From contig CAWZYM010000327.1 of assembly GCA_963966185.1 (NCBI GenBank), positions 290,001 through 354,000 of the forward strand: DNA of 64,000 bases. The letters run 5' to 3'. Below the pieces are notes generated by a model. The model worked only from the letters and a program-made list of their open reading frames with translations, was not told the DNA's origin and ran no database searches. A program made the translations under genes and the position numbers. Source of the DNA: Rhabditoides inermis (Eukaryota; Nematoda; Chromadorea; Rhabditida; Rhabditidae). Positions within the stretch are counted from its first letter, which is position 1. The number at the start of each line of letters is the position of its first letter. This document shows, in pieces, positions 1-11,778 of this stretch.

Positions 1-8
1 CTAATGCA

Positions 9-140
<132 letters not shown>

Positions 141-323
141 TAATCAAAGATGGCCGGAAGCAAAGGGGGTCCGCTTTTTCGCCAATCGACGCAGTTTGAT
201 TAGCCGTCTTCAGAGACAGAGAGCGAGAGAGAAAGAAAGGCGGAATTTGGAGTGCGATCGGAATTTTTCGATCGGAAGTCGCCCAAAGATCGACTGACGC
301 GATAAGAGGAGAATCTTGAGGGC

Positions 324-325
<2 letters not shown>

Positions 326-378
<53 letters not shown>
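326..378. repeat. (GA)n microsatellite
   Basis: About 50 bp of GA dinucleotides with one AAAG interruption. Confidence 0.9.
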
Positions 379-2055
379 TTATGAAGACAGACAGATGCGT
401 AGTACTGATCCCGAAAAATGGGAGTGTGTGTATGTTGCATGGTGGTAAACAATGAACGATGAAAAACTGGCATTTTGCAGACACGATATCAACAACTTTC
501 CAAACTCACGACTCATCGCAATCTCGGGGGCTAGCCGTAAAATTATGTGGAGCTGGAGAGAAAAAACAAGGAATTAGCATAGAAGGAGGCAATACGGAAA
601 TGAAATTGCAGTACGCAAAAAAATCCTAGGCAGTGTTTATAAGGGAAAACATGAGTCACGATAATATTATTATACGATTGCACGTTCGCAGAATACAATC
701 TATTCCAGATAACCGGACAACAACTACGGTATGCAAATCGGGTGCTGCAAAGTGATCTCCGTACAAAATTTCAAAAGTACTTCGAGAATACCGGAAACAG
801 TGAATCTGATGTCAGAATAAAACGACGCTTGCGTAAAGTATGAAGGAGGAAGGCTTAGAGTTTCTCCCGAGTCACGCGTTGTCAAACAAAAGAGGGATTC
901 ATGAGAGAGAGTGTGTGAATGAATGGGGAAAACCTCGCCCTAGGAGCTCTCCACGCAACACGCTACCGATCAGAAATCTAGCGCCATCACACTATCACTT
1001 CATCTCCTTGTCTGACTCTCTTCGCCTCACTTATCTCTCCTCGCTCTCTGCGTCTGCCTCTCTCGGACCTCTCGAAACCGGAACTATACGTTGCACATTC
1101 TGTGCGCTCGCCTCCTGAACACACAAAAACATGAGCAGCGAGGAAAAGTGTGGGGGAAAGGTAAGGGTCTCTTGACATTTTCTATCACCTTTTCACGAGT
1201 GGAAAGCCTGAATCAGCGCCGACGCTCGGATAATTGACATATCACATTATCACATATCCTTCATATCTATACAACTCTTTGTGTGGTGAGCAGGAGTTAA
1301 AATGAGAGAACAAAGCTCTCGATATCAAACGTTGTTTTATAGACTGTTGTTGTGTGGTTGTGTGTGTTTTCGCAGCTTGTGACTGATTAGATTAGATTCA
1401 TGGGTACACTCTTTGGATAGAGTGAGAAAGATGGGAGAAGAGGGAGAGGAGAGCGAGAGAGAGGGAGTGAGTGAAAGAGGGAGACAGAAACGATTATGTC
1501 CCAGCTGCGTACAATACCCGCCGCATAGTCTGCTCCAATCAAACAGTCAAAACTCGGAAACACACACAACCACAAAAAACAGTGGCATACATTATAGCAT
1601 AAGGTAGTGATTGTTTGAACGAACATTGTGTGGCTTCGCAATGCGATTTGCATTGATTTCCCCATCAGTCTGCACCGACACCGGCTTATAGGGGCTATTT
1701 GTCCAAAGAATCGTGGGTGCACGGAAAACCCGTGTCTGTACCAACATAGGTGATCGGAGGTGATAAAGACCTGATAGAGACGCTGATTCGGCGTTTTGGG
1801 CCATGTGAATCGTCTTATTAGACCCGGATTGTCGCGGCGGTCAGAACAAATCTCTCGTTGTTATCTGATAAATCTCGCGATTACAGCTATATCGCCACGC
1901 GGTCCGAGAGTTCGCATGATTGGGTGCAAATATGAACAGGGGAAGAGTAGAAATGGGGACGTTTCCGGAGAAATGTCTACTGTCCAATGACCTTTTACGC
2001 ATCCTGACATTTGCCGGGGAGCTTCATCCTATTTACGGAAACTCGATTGATATTT

Positions 2056-2096
<41 letters not shown>

Positions 2097-2195
2097 TTTT
2101 GCCCTGAGGCGGGTACGCAGTGGAACGGAGTAATGTTGACAGAGAGTAAGTGAGAGCTCGACAAAGATCGGACAGCTCTCAGATATCAGGGGCGA

Positions 2196-2202
2196 TATAA
2201 AA
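2196..2202 (+). promoter_or_regulatory. TATA-like box
   Basis: TATAAAA lies about 135 bp upstream of the ATG at 2338. It is the main reason to consider the small ORF downstream as a gene. The same arrangement, a TATA box close to a signal-peptide ATG, recurs at 3084. Confidence 0.4.
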
Positions 2203-2337
2203 CGGATCTCACGTTCGCGATCGACACAGTGTGGTTTTGGTCATTTTGGTCAGCACAATTTTCGAATCACCTTTTTCGTGTACAGTAGAGGTACATATTA
2301 TTGGCAGGCAGTAACCGTCAATCCTCGATGTGTAAAT

Positions 2338-2573
2338 ATGCATGCCATTTCCAGAATGCAACTTCTTGTTTTCGTCCTGGCTCTTATCGCTGTCGCTTGT
2401 GGAATGACTATGCACCGAAACGACATCACCCTACCACTCATTCGAAACACCCAGCACCCATCCGGTCAGGTACGTGTCTTATCAGTCGACCTGAGTGAAC
2501 AAAGTTCAACATCGTTCCTATCGTATTTGATTGCATATTGCAGGGTTCTCGGCAGAGCAATCAGGCGCGTTGA
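2338..2573 (+). CDS. Possible small secreted peptide
   Basis: A two-exon model, 2338-2469 and 2544-2573, joins in phase 0 at CAG|GTACGT and TTGCAG|GG and ends at TGA, giving 53 residues. The first 25 or so residues look like a signal peptide: after MHAISR comes the hydrophobic stretch MQLLVFVLALIAVACG. The mature part would be about 30 polar residues without cysteine, containing RNDITLPLIRN and ending in NQAR. A second in-frame ATG at 2356 could be the real start. A TATA-like box lies upstream. I do not recognise a family. It could be a secreted effector or a peptide precursor, but no dibasic processing site is visible. The short final exon and lack of a clear poly(A) signal keep confidence low. 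Confidence 0.4.
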
Positions 2574-3127
2574 CTCTCACTCCCACTCACATGACCACAC
2601 CCGCCCACTCTTGATTCCACTTCCGACCAGATTCAAGACAAGTTCAAAATGTACCGTACCTCCCGATAAAATGTATAATTCGATCATATGTCGTGTTCTT
2701 GATGTGAGTTGATGTGATGGGATGATGAAAATCAGGCGGGTTCATTGAAAACAAGTGCGACGAAAAGAGTCGGTTGTTGCATAGATCACCTCGCGACCAT
2801 TGACGGTCCACATTCGTGATAAGGCAAGTATTAGACGAGGGAACATCACCCTCACGTGATTGCTTTGCGATTGGCTACCGCGGAGTGGAAATAGAGAGAG
2901 GGAGAGAACGGGGAGAGATAGAGATAGAGAGAGAGAGAGGCGTCGTCAAAAATGACTCATTGCGCAGCGGTCGCATTAGAGCTCCCTCGGGGCGTTTGAC
3001 CGACCCTACTGTCATATTTACCTAGTGCGGATGTGTGTGGCCAAACAAAGAGAGCCTTAGACGGTGCATTTCCGCGGCGATGCTATAAAGGCGAGAGAGT
3101 GACGGGGTGTGACAGTCACACTTCGAG
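2574..3127 (+). other. Intergenic, GA-rich, promoter of next gene
   Basis: No exon is supported here. A GA-rich patch lies at 2896-2938 and a TATA box at 3084-3090. Confidence 0.6.
3084..3090 (+). promoter_or_regulatory. TATA box of the DUF148 gene
   Basis: TATAAAG sits 44 bp upstream of the ATG at 3128 in the context GCTATAAAGGCG. The spacing leaves a very short 5' UTR, as is common in nematode genes for abundant secreted products. Confidence 0.6.
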
Positions 3128-5242
3128 ATGAAGAGTGTGCTATACTTTCTGGCTGCACTGGCTCTCGCCGCGGCCCAGCAGCGCGGATTCCCACTCGATG
3201 GAGAGAGGGCAGCGCAGAGGGGTGGGTTGCGCGGTGGCGCTCTGATAGTTGGATCGTTTCGTGATTGTTTCAGCGATGAAAGAGAGCTGAATTGTGTTCT
3301 TCCAAGAATCTAGGCAACTGATTTGATAGTTGACTAGATGATCGGGCCTCTACTAGAAAACTAGATAGTCAACTACGTAGCAGAGTGCAAATTTTCTCCT
3401 TTACGCGTAAAGATTTACGTTCATCTTTACGTTCGTTAGTTGACTAGTGTTGCCGAGCCATGGTAGCGTTTCTATTGCGTTTCCCGTGACAATGCGTCAT
3501 AAACGCAGCGAGTGAAAGGTATGTTGTATAGACATTGCCACAAAATGAATTGAATAGCATTATCCTTACTCTTTCTTCGTTTCTAGGTCCATGGGTAAGC
3601 ATGACGCACTACACTTGCCCATTATTTACCATACTTACACATACTTTTTCACTTTTTTCTAGGCCCGATGATGAGACTGAACACGTTGAACTTGGAATCG
3701 CCGCGCTTCGATCAGCAGAGCGGGTATGGAAGGAGGCAGATGGGGGGTAGACTGCCCAAGGGCGAGAGGAGAGCGCAACAGTACAGGTGAGAGCTCTCAA
3801 CATTTCTCTCTCTCTCTCTCTCTCTCTCTCGTCCTCTCTCTCTCTCTCACTTTCTCTCTCTCCCTCTCTCTCCCTCCCTCTCTCTCTTTCTTTCTCCCCT
3901 TTCTTTCTCTCTCTCTCTCTTTCTCTCTCTTTCTCCCTCTCTCGCTTCCTTTCTTTCTTCCCTCTCCCACTTTCTTTCTTTCTTCCCTCTCCACTTTTCT
4001 TTCTCTCTCTCTTCCTCCCCCCCTCTCTCTACCATCTTCTTGCAGGGACTATGCCTACGGCAACGCTTTCCCTGGATATCCCGGATTCCAGCAGGAGCGC
4101 ATGCCGAGTCGGCTCGGAGGATATGATATGGGAATGGGAGGAGGTATGCAATAAACAAACAACATAAACAAACAACAAACAACTTACAGCCCGCGGCTTT
4201 CCTATGAACGACGCTCAGCAGCAGAGGCAGAGGGGCTTCCATGGTGGCATGCGCGGTGGATCCAGGGGAGGAGGTACGCCAAACACCATATGTATCTGTG
4301 CCAAATTCTGCGATCTACCGCGCTCTATTCCCGATCTCACACACCTCCCTTGATCTAATCAACATCGCGAGAGCGAGATTACTTGCTAGTCTACTACAAA
4401 GGGTTATTTATTTTCCAGTAGACATGCATTCTGACTGGGCCGGCGGAATGCAGGCAGTCCGCGGCAGTGGAATGCAGTACCGTGGAGGAGAGATGGGAGG
4501 TGGGTGGTTGGAAAGGATAACTACTCATGGACACACGTATTAGTGGTAGTTGGTAAACGATGGGCTTTGTTCAGGCAGTGAAACATAACAGTTTCTATTA
4601 CTATTCTATGGACGATTCCGGATGAAATGATTTCAGTATACTATCCCACTAGTGAAACGTATGTTCAGTTGGTGACGATCTCGCTATGGCGTTTGCTCAC
4701 GTATACGGATACCCGGGAGGACAGAGGTATAAGAGGTCGCCGCGGTAGGTGGTCCTCTCTCTCTCTCTCGTCTCTCTCTCTCTCCTCTCTCCCTCTCTCT
4801 CTCCTCTCCCCCTCTCTCTCTCTCCTCTCTCTTCCTCTCTCTCACCCTCCCCCTTCCAGTGCCGGCCCTGGTGGTCCGGGACGTCGCGGCTTCGGAGGCC
4901 GCGACCCGCCCTTCCTCAAGGACGCCAGCGAGGAAACCAAGAAGCAGGTAGGGTTTGTTGTACGGTATAATAATGAGAATCTGAGAACTTGTCCTCGGCG
5001 GCAGGCTGCGATCATATTGGCTGCAAAATTAGTTGCATCACCAATCTCGAAAGAATATATTTACAACGTGAGAAACTGAAAAACTGACAAACCTTTTAAA
5101 AATGCAGTTGAGTATGGATTGAAACACTTCAGGTGCAAACGATCATCTCGAACCGCGATCTGTCCCGCTCTGCCAAGGATGCAATGATCGGAGAGATCAT
5201 GCTAGAGGAGAGCGAGACCGTCCAGGTATCCCTCTCTCTCTC

Positions 5243-5295
<53 letters not shown>

Positions 5296-7499
5296 CTCTA
5301 TGCACTCCCTCCAGGCCTCCTGGAAGTCGTTCCTGTCGGATCAGTCTGCTCGCCGGGAGAGGATGGAGTCCGACCACGCCGCGGCTGTCGCCAAGCTCTC
5401 CCCCGCTGCTCAAGAGGCTGACAAGCAGCTGGTCGAGCAGCTCAAGGTGAGGGAAATGAAGAATGTTGCATCGGGTGAAGGTTTAGTTTCCATCAATAGA
5501 TACTAAATAAGAAGCTGACAGGGTAGAGCTGTTCAAGGCGAGGAAGTTTCGAATGATGTATTTGGTATGGATGTACATGGAGTTTTGAGTTTTTTTTAAG
5601 TCAAATTGCGTCTTTTCATTAGTAATCTAGTGGAAACAGATGAAATAAAGCAGACATGAAACGTATTCATGACGAACTGACAAACATTGAAGGATGGAGC
5701 GACAACCACCTAACGACGTATTGAACAATGCATGGCGATCCCCCTTTCATACTAATATTTACTATGGTGTCTGTCTGTCTGTCCGTCCTTCCGGAGAGAT
5801 ATCTCTTTGCAAAGTCTACTCTAACTACTCATTTTTTCTAGAAAGTTTCTTCAATACTTGAGAACGCAAAATTCCAAATATCTCGTCAATAGCGATCTCC
5901 TAATCATAGTTATCACCTAATCTCTTAACTATGGAGAAAAATTTCAAAATACTTCAATTAGAACAAAAGTTGGAGGGTAGGTGAATCGACCTAGAAAAAA
6001 TCGATAGCCGCGATACCAGCCGACTGTGACCTCATCTTCGTGCCCAAATAAGCGAATGTACCCAAAATGCACCCAAAATTCATGATCTTTGATTTCTATA
6101 AAAATTGAATAGAAGAAAGATTACGTATAATAGATTATAGAAACTGGTTTCCTTTTTTGAAAAGTCACCAAATATGGCGAATATGATCGACTTTTCGTAC
6201 AGACGAGATAGAAGGTCCAATTTGTAAACTTAAGCTTTTATGAGCGAAAAAGCCCTTCTGTCAAAGTTTCAGATCGATCGGACTTTGTCTTCATACAGTA
6301 TTAGACATTTTCTGAGCGCGCGTTACTTGCTGGGGTCGCGCCCACCGGATTGCTCGCTACCAGCCGGCAGGTCAACCGATCGATATCGAATAGTTGGCAT
6401 TCGCAATCACTGACCCATATTCACTCAGTTGTGTCTTTTTTGATAGGAATATGTCTGAATATGACAATAATAATGGATTGAGACAGTTGAAAAAGACAAA
6501 AATTTCTATTTTCAACGAATAACTTTCACAAAGCGAAAAGTTGAAGGATGAAAGTTAAGTCAAATGTTTCGAGACGTCAATAGATGTTGCTTTCTGACGA
6601 TCAAATCAACTTCAAACTGTTTCAAACTCTTTCACACGTGCGCACAACGTGTTAGGGCGCGCCAGCCGGCTGCTTTTCTCGAAGTCATTGTAGACGTGAT
6701 ATAGAACTATGTACTGCTTCTTTTTCAGTTGAAACTAAGTTTTGAGTTTATAACTTGTACTCTTGTACATATTCAGCCTGAAATCCCGCTTTTTCGATGC
6801 AGTACAGTGTCGAGTGGAAGTGAGGTGAGGTGAGAATCGAGTTCACCTTACATGTCATTTGGCAAGCACAGGCGGTCAAATTATATTTTTAGAACGTGAG
6901 AGAGTAGACAGTAGGAAAAGAAGACAGTAGAGAAGAGAGTAGTACTTTCTGTTCAAACAATTTTTTCACATAACTGTCTCTTGAAAGTCGCAGTGACTAC
7001 TGCAGATGTGAGAATAGAAGAGTAAACAGAAGAGACCATAGTACTGTCTCTAGAAAGTTGTTGTCACCGCAGCGGGAACGTGAAAGTATACAAGAGAGAG
7101 AATGGGAGAGAGAGAGAGAGAGAGAATAGGAGGGAGAAAAGAGGAGAGAGAAGGGAGAGTAGACATAACTGTCTCTCGAAAGTCGCAGTGATAGTGATTA
7201 ATTCAGATGTGAGAGTGAGAGTGAGAGTGGAAGAGGTGACGAGAGGTGAAAGTAGACAGAGAAGACATAGAAATGTCTCTAGAAAGTTGTTGTCACAGTA
7301 GAAGAAAAAGATGCAGTAGACAAACAAGAGCATAGTATTAGTATTGTCTCTAGAAAGTTGACAATAGACAATAGAGAATATAATACTGTTTCTAGAGAAT
7401 ATAATACTGAGAGAGAAAGAGAGAAAGAGATAGACAGTGGGAGAGGGAGATGAGAGAGAGAGAGAAGAGAAGAGATATGGGAGAGTAGGACTGTGTCGA

Positions 7500-7551
<52 letters not shown>

Positions 7552-8138
7552 GGAGGAGGAGGAGGGAGATAGAATGGAAAGTAGACAGAATCGTATAGAG
7601 GAGAAAGAGATGGGGCGGTGTACATCTGTGAAACATAAAATAAGTGGAAAAGAAGTAGGAGAGATAGTTAGAAAAGACAAAAAAATAAGCTACATATACA
7701 AAATACATAGAACTTGAACACTTCAACTACAACCCTCGCGTGTATGTATCTTCGCAAGAATCATTAGAGAGGCATCACTTATCAAACATGCAAGACGAAC
7801 TATTCTTCTATTTTTCTTTTTTTCTATTTTTGTATACCTAGTGCGGAGGCGCGCGTCAGCGCGCCGGAGCGCTAGTCATTAGATGAAAATAGGCTGATGT
7901 GTTTCGATTGGCTACGATCTTTTTCAGAGGACAGTGAACACCGCGCAGAAATTGAAATTCAAAGAGAAAGCATAAAACGCCATATCATTCAATAATCGCT
8001 TCGATGTCAGGACGAATCCCTGTCGCCGTCTGTTCGCAAGGAGAAGATGAAAGCAATCTTCGCTGGCCTCTCGGACGATGTGAAGAAGGAACTGCGATCG
8101 ATCAGGAAGGGAATGAAGGGAGGACGCGTAGGAGAGGT

Positions 8139-8180
<42 letters not shown>

Positions 8181-8351
8181 ACTCTTTTTTTTCAGGATAA
8201 GGAGAACCGGAAGAATGGCAAGAAAGACAAGAAGGCTCGGAAGGACAAGAAGGAGAAGAAGGGAAAGAAGAATCAGGAGGAAGTGGCTCCAAGGAACTTC
8301 ATGCAACCTGGCTCATTCGACTACAATGAGGATGGAGTCATCGAGTTCTGA
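3128..8351 (+). CDS. Secreted DUF148 / SXP-RAL-2-like protein
   Basis: Twelve exons join in frame: 3128-3225, 3587-3594, 3663-3786, 4046-4143, 4190-4273, 4419-4499, 4669-4744, 4860-4947, 5133-5225, 5315-5446, 8011-8136, 8196-8351, for 387 residues. Residues 1-16 are a signal peptide (MKSVLYFLAALALAAA). Residues 20-205 are a low-complexity Gly/Arg/Gln/Met-rich region. From about 205 (PPFLKDASEETKKQ, then TIISNRDLSRSAKD) to about 335 the pattern matches the nematode DUF148/ANIS5 fold of SXP/RAL-2 proteins, secreted helical proteins with reported cation binding. A lysine-rich stretch follows, and the chain ends SFDYNEDGVIEF. The first donor (GG|GTTGCG) and the 8-nt exon 2 are the weakest parts. 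Intron 10 is 2.6 kb and repeat-rich; introns 3, 7, 9 and 11 are mostly CT repeats. The molecular role is unknown. Confidence 0.8.
5447..8010 (+). other. Large repeat-bearing intron 10 of the DUF148 gene
   Basis: This 2.56-kb intron differs from the otherwise short introns of the gene. It contains a (GTCT)n run near 5769, AT-rich sequence, GC-rich patches at 6310-6380 and 6650-6680, degenerate repeats of a motif like CTGTCTCTAGAAAGTTG at about 6973, 7043, 7167, 7274 and 7345, GA tracts at 7090-7150 and 7502-7548, and an imperfect GC-rich hairpin near 7840-7878. It looks like one or more decayed insertions. No protein remnant is recognisable. Confidence 0.6.
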
Positions 8352-8568
8352 TTGGTTGTATCCGAAAATCCGATTTGTCTTTCCCTTTCCTTTCTGCAGT
8401 GGCCCGCCTCGATTCGAGTGTCCTTTTCAGTACGGGTGAATCGCTGCGGACCACTGATCAATCGTTACTCAGTTTGTGTGTTTGTGGCCTAATAATGTGT
8501 GATTATTAATAAGTGTGATAAAAAGGATATATACGTGATTTTTGATGTGACTGGCTGAATGAGATAAG

Positions 8569-8629
<61 letters not shown>

Positions 8630-8914
8630 GGGAGAGGGAGAAAGACAGAGGAGTGGTAGTAGTTATTGAGATGGGATCATGGAGAGCGGATAGTTCATAC
8701 AACATCTTCCACTGTTTATGTTTTTACTAGATCGTTTTTATCTGATGCACGCGCACGGAATACGAATTAGCCATGCTGATTGGACAGTTTTGAATTATTC
8801 GTTAGGACTACTGGCATTATGCAGTCATGCCGGTAAGTCCCTGATTAGCGTGACTGGAATCGCTGGAAGAAGGAATAAAAGGAGGGCGCGGCGTGCTGTT
8901 GGCATCCATTCGCC
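8352..8914 (+). other. Intergenic between the DUF148 gene and msp
   Basis: This stretch holds the 3' UTR of the DUF148 gene, a GA tract at about 8570-8630, a TTATCT (GATA-type) site near 8739, and AATAAAAGG just before the MSP start that may act as a TATA element. C. elegans msp promoters use GATA sites, so the match is suggestive only. No exon is seen. Confidence 0.5.
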
Positions 8915-9360
8915 ATGACGTCCGTCCCTCCCGGAGATATCAACACCCAGCCGGGTACCAAGATTGTCTTCAACGCCCCCTACGATGACAAGCACACCTA
9001 CCACATCAAGGTGTGACCCTGTTAATCAAGTGATATCGATTGCTTATCGATTGGTTTTCATCTGCTTCCGTTCAGATCATCAACGCCGGAGGTCGCCGCA
9101 TCGGATGGGCCATCAAGACGACCAACATGAAGCGCCTCGGCGTCGACCCGCCGTGCGGAGTGCTCGACCCCAAGGAGAACGTGCTGATGGCCGTCTCTTG
9201 CGACGCGTTCAAGTTCGGAGAGGAGGACACCAACAACGACCGCATCACCATCGAGTGGACCAACACCCCCGACGGCGCCGCCAAGACCTTCCGCCGCGAG
9301 TGGTTCCAGGGAGACGGAATGGTCCGCCGCAAGAACCTCCCCATCGAGTACAACCCTTGA
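8915..9360 (+). CDS. msp: Major sperm protein (MSP)
   Basis: Two exons, 8915-9010 and 9076-9360, join in phase 0 and encode 126 residues, about the usual MSP length of 127. The protein starts [14 protein letters not shown] and contains the conserved blocks [48 protein letters not shown] and [11 protein letters not shown], ending NLPIEYNP. This is the immunoglobulin-like MSP domain over its full length. MSPs polymerise to drive amoeboid motility of nematode sperm and are released as an oocyte-maturation signal. The single intron after HIK is short. The coding part is markedly GC-rich, with strong codon bias, as expected for a highly expressed family. It is a single copy here, with no second msp nearby. 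Confidence 0.97.
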
Positions 9361-9387
9361 ACAACATAAGCGTGCTAACGTGACGTC

Positions 9388-9393
9388 AATAAA
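9388..9393 (+). terminator. Poly(A) signal of msp
   Basis: AATAAA lies 28 bp after the MSP stop codon, followed by a T-rich stretch. The position fits the very short 3' UTRs of nematode msp genes. Confidence 0.75.
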
Positions 9394-9686
9394 TTGTCTT
9401 TCAAAATGAGTGCGTTGTTTGAATGGACATCTGGTTATTATCTTACAACATTAGCAAACACATGAAGTGTTTTTCACAACTTTCACAAAAAACATTTAGC
9501 TTTCTACAGCTAGTAAACACCGAGATGAATAAAAAAGGATGAAGAGTTGAAGGTGAAGAGCAGTCACTGAACGGGCTCTCTCTGTCTCTCTCTCTCTGTC
9601 TTTCTCTCTCTCTGTCTCTATCTTGCTCATGCTCTCTCCTTCTTTCTTTCTCTCTTTCATTCTCTCTCTCTCTTTTCTCTCTCTTT

Positions 9687-9779
<93 letters not shown>

Positions 9780-10310
9780 TCTTTCTCCTGCTGACTTCCC
9801 GCTACAGATGTAAGGCTTTTTTACAGAGAGTACTGTTCCGTATTTTATGGCTCTATCATTCTTCTCATTATTATTTCTTCCTCTCTCGCATCGCGCGGTC
9901 GGGTCGAAATGATCTTCCCCCAGTACCCTTGAGCAAGGCGGGGAATAGCTCACTGAGAACGCAGTCAACCCAGCCCTGGAGTTACTATTCGTGGATTATA
10001 ATGGAAGGAAAGGAACACCCGGAGCTCCACTGTTGTCTACAATGGTATCTAATTCTAATGGATTATGGAAAGGAAATCGAATGATTATCGACTGATTATC
10101 GATCAAATATCGACTTTCGACCTTCGACCCTACCATCCCCGTTGCTAAACTGTGTTTCTCCCAGCGCTTAGCCCTTGTGGTGTACCGTATGCACTTGTTG
10201 TATAGTCAGGATAAAGCGATTCTGGATAAATGATTGATTGATTTGATTAATCTTCTCAATTTACAAGCTAACAATAACTCCGGTAAAATTTTATTACTAA
10301 TATATTAACT

Positions 10311-10424
10311 CACCACAGATCTGACACAGACTCTGTCCGAGATCTGTGTGGAGTCTGTGACAGATCTGTGGGGAGCAGATCTGTCACAGATTTGCTACAG
10401 ATCTGCTACAGATCTGTCACAGAT
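10311..10424. repeat. AGATCT palindrome cluster
   Basis: At least six AGATCT hexamers, mostly as CAGATCTGT or CAGATCTGC, lie within about 110 bp, with partial copies such as ACAGACTCTGT between them. The array is degenerate and mostly self-complementary. Confidence 0.8.
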
Positions 10425-10928
10425 GATTTTTTTTTTACGTTGAATGTCAATTCCTTCCTTTCCGTTGGGCTTATTCCACCTCGATTCGTGCAAACCCAAA
10501 ATCACACAACTACTATCCAACCACAGTCATAGAAAAATCGATTTCAAATAACAAACATCGATTTCGATAACCTTGTTTATTTTGAGGCAATCTTTCAACA
10601 TTCTTCTCTCCCTGACTTGCCAGCTTCGTTCAATCTACACGACGACACACGCTTACGTAATCTGCAATGACGAGGTCAGCATGATACACAGGATGCACAA
10701 TGCACATAAATCAACACTACAACATTTTCACAATCCGTTCATACGAAACAATACAGTTGTGCTCACCTTCATTGTTCCTTGTTGTTGGGAAAGCGGCAGG
10801 CAGCATCAGCAGCACCATCAGCACTGCATCAGAGAACGGGTATTTGTCTACAATGAGATAATCGCATGTAATGATAACACACAATTGACATACTCAAAAT
10901 GCATATGAATATACATGTCAAAACATCA

Positions 10929-11237
10929 TTTAAAGGAGAGGTGTACGGAATAATAACACGAGATTGACATAATCAATGTTGATATGGTGATTAAAATGAA
11001 ACAAAAATAAAAATTCTACTAATTAATATAAATGTAATATAAAATGAAATAGCATCTTGAAAATCAGGCAATCGGCGCTTCCTTCGCGGTGAGGTACAAA
11101 CTTGGCACGAGTTTCCAATGGGAATTTAGATGCAAGCTTGGTCCCGCCACGAACCTAGAGACTTTTGTAAAAATCATTTTGACGTGAGACATCAACTGGT
11201 CATTCCAATTTTTCATTGCGTACTCCTCTCCTTTAAA
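10929..11237. mobile_element. MITE-like element, copy 1
   Basis: The ends are inverted repeats of about 18 bp: TTTAAAGGAGAGGTGTAC at 10929-10946 and its near-perfect reverse complement at 11220-11237 (one mismatch). The interior has no coding potential. A diverged copy with the same internal landmarks (ATCAGGCAATCGG, GTACAAACTTGGCACG, GGGAATTTAG, GTGAGACATCA) lies at 42274-42544. That pattern fits a non-autonomous DNA transposon. No clear target-site duplication is seen. Confidence 0.7.
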
Positions 11238-11778
11238 CATAACAAAACATTCCACCGTCGTGAAAAAAACAAGAACAAGCAGGACAGCTGATGATGATGA
11301 CATTGCCAAAACCGGCTACAGTCATCAAAATCTTGAATGTTTTCGTTCCAAGACCAATTTTAAATTCGAAAGTATGACTAATAAATTAGTTGCAAAATTT
11401 TACTACTTATTTATTAGTGCTAAATTAGTAGTAGGAAACCGCAATGATTTATGACTGATAAATGAGTTGTAAACTTTTATTACTTATAAATGAAGCTGAT
11501 TTATTACTATCAAATGTTCATTAGTAATAAGTTACTAATTTATTACCCGGCGTGAATATCCTAGAACGCTACACACTTGCAGGCAATATGGCTCTCATCT
11601 CAGTTCCCTCCTGTCATGATATTTTTCCACTATTTTTGGCGGAAGCGTGATGCAACCCCACATTGGTGCTGCAAGGCGTTGTTGGCATCGCATAATTTTA
11701 AATTAAAAAAAATGTATCGATTTTTTATATGATATCCATGCGTATGATCTTGTTTACATTCTGTTTTAAAGGGTCAAC

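Larger units (their letters stand above)
9394..11778. other. Intergenic, repeat-rich
   Basis: No exon is supported between msp and PheRS beta. The stretch carries a long CT tract (about 9570-9776), an AGATCT-rich cluster (10311-10424), a 309-bp inverted-repeat element (10929-11237), and AT-rich sequence at 11340-11560 with recurring TAATAAATTAGT-like words that also echo 10284-10307. Confidence 0.6.

Noticed and set aside
3726..4242. Ser/Leu-rich and Arg/Glu-rich ORFs over 3800-4030
   Set aside because: They are translations of a CT microsatellite that forms intron 3 of the DUF148 gene.
7064..7726. 220-codon Ser/Leu-rich minus-strand ORF
   Set aside because: It is produced by GA/CT tracts in the DUF148 intron and has no features of a gene.
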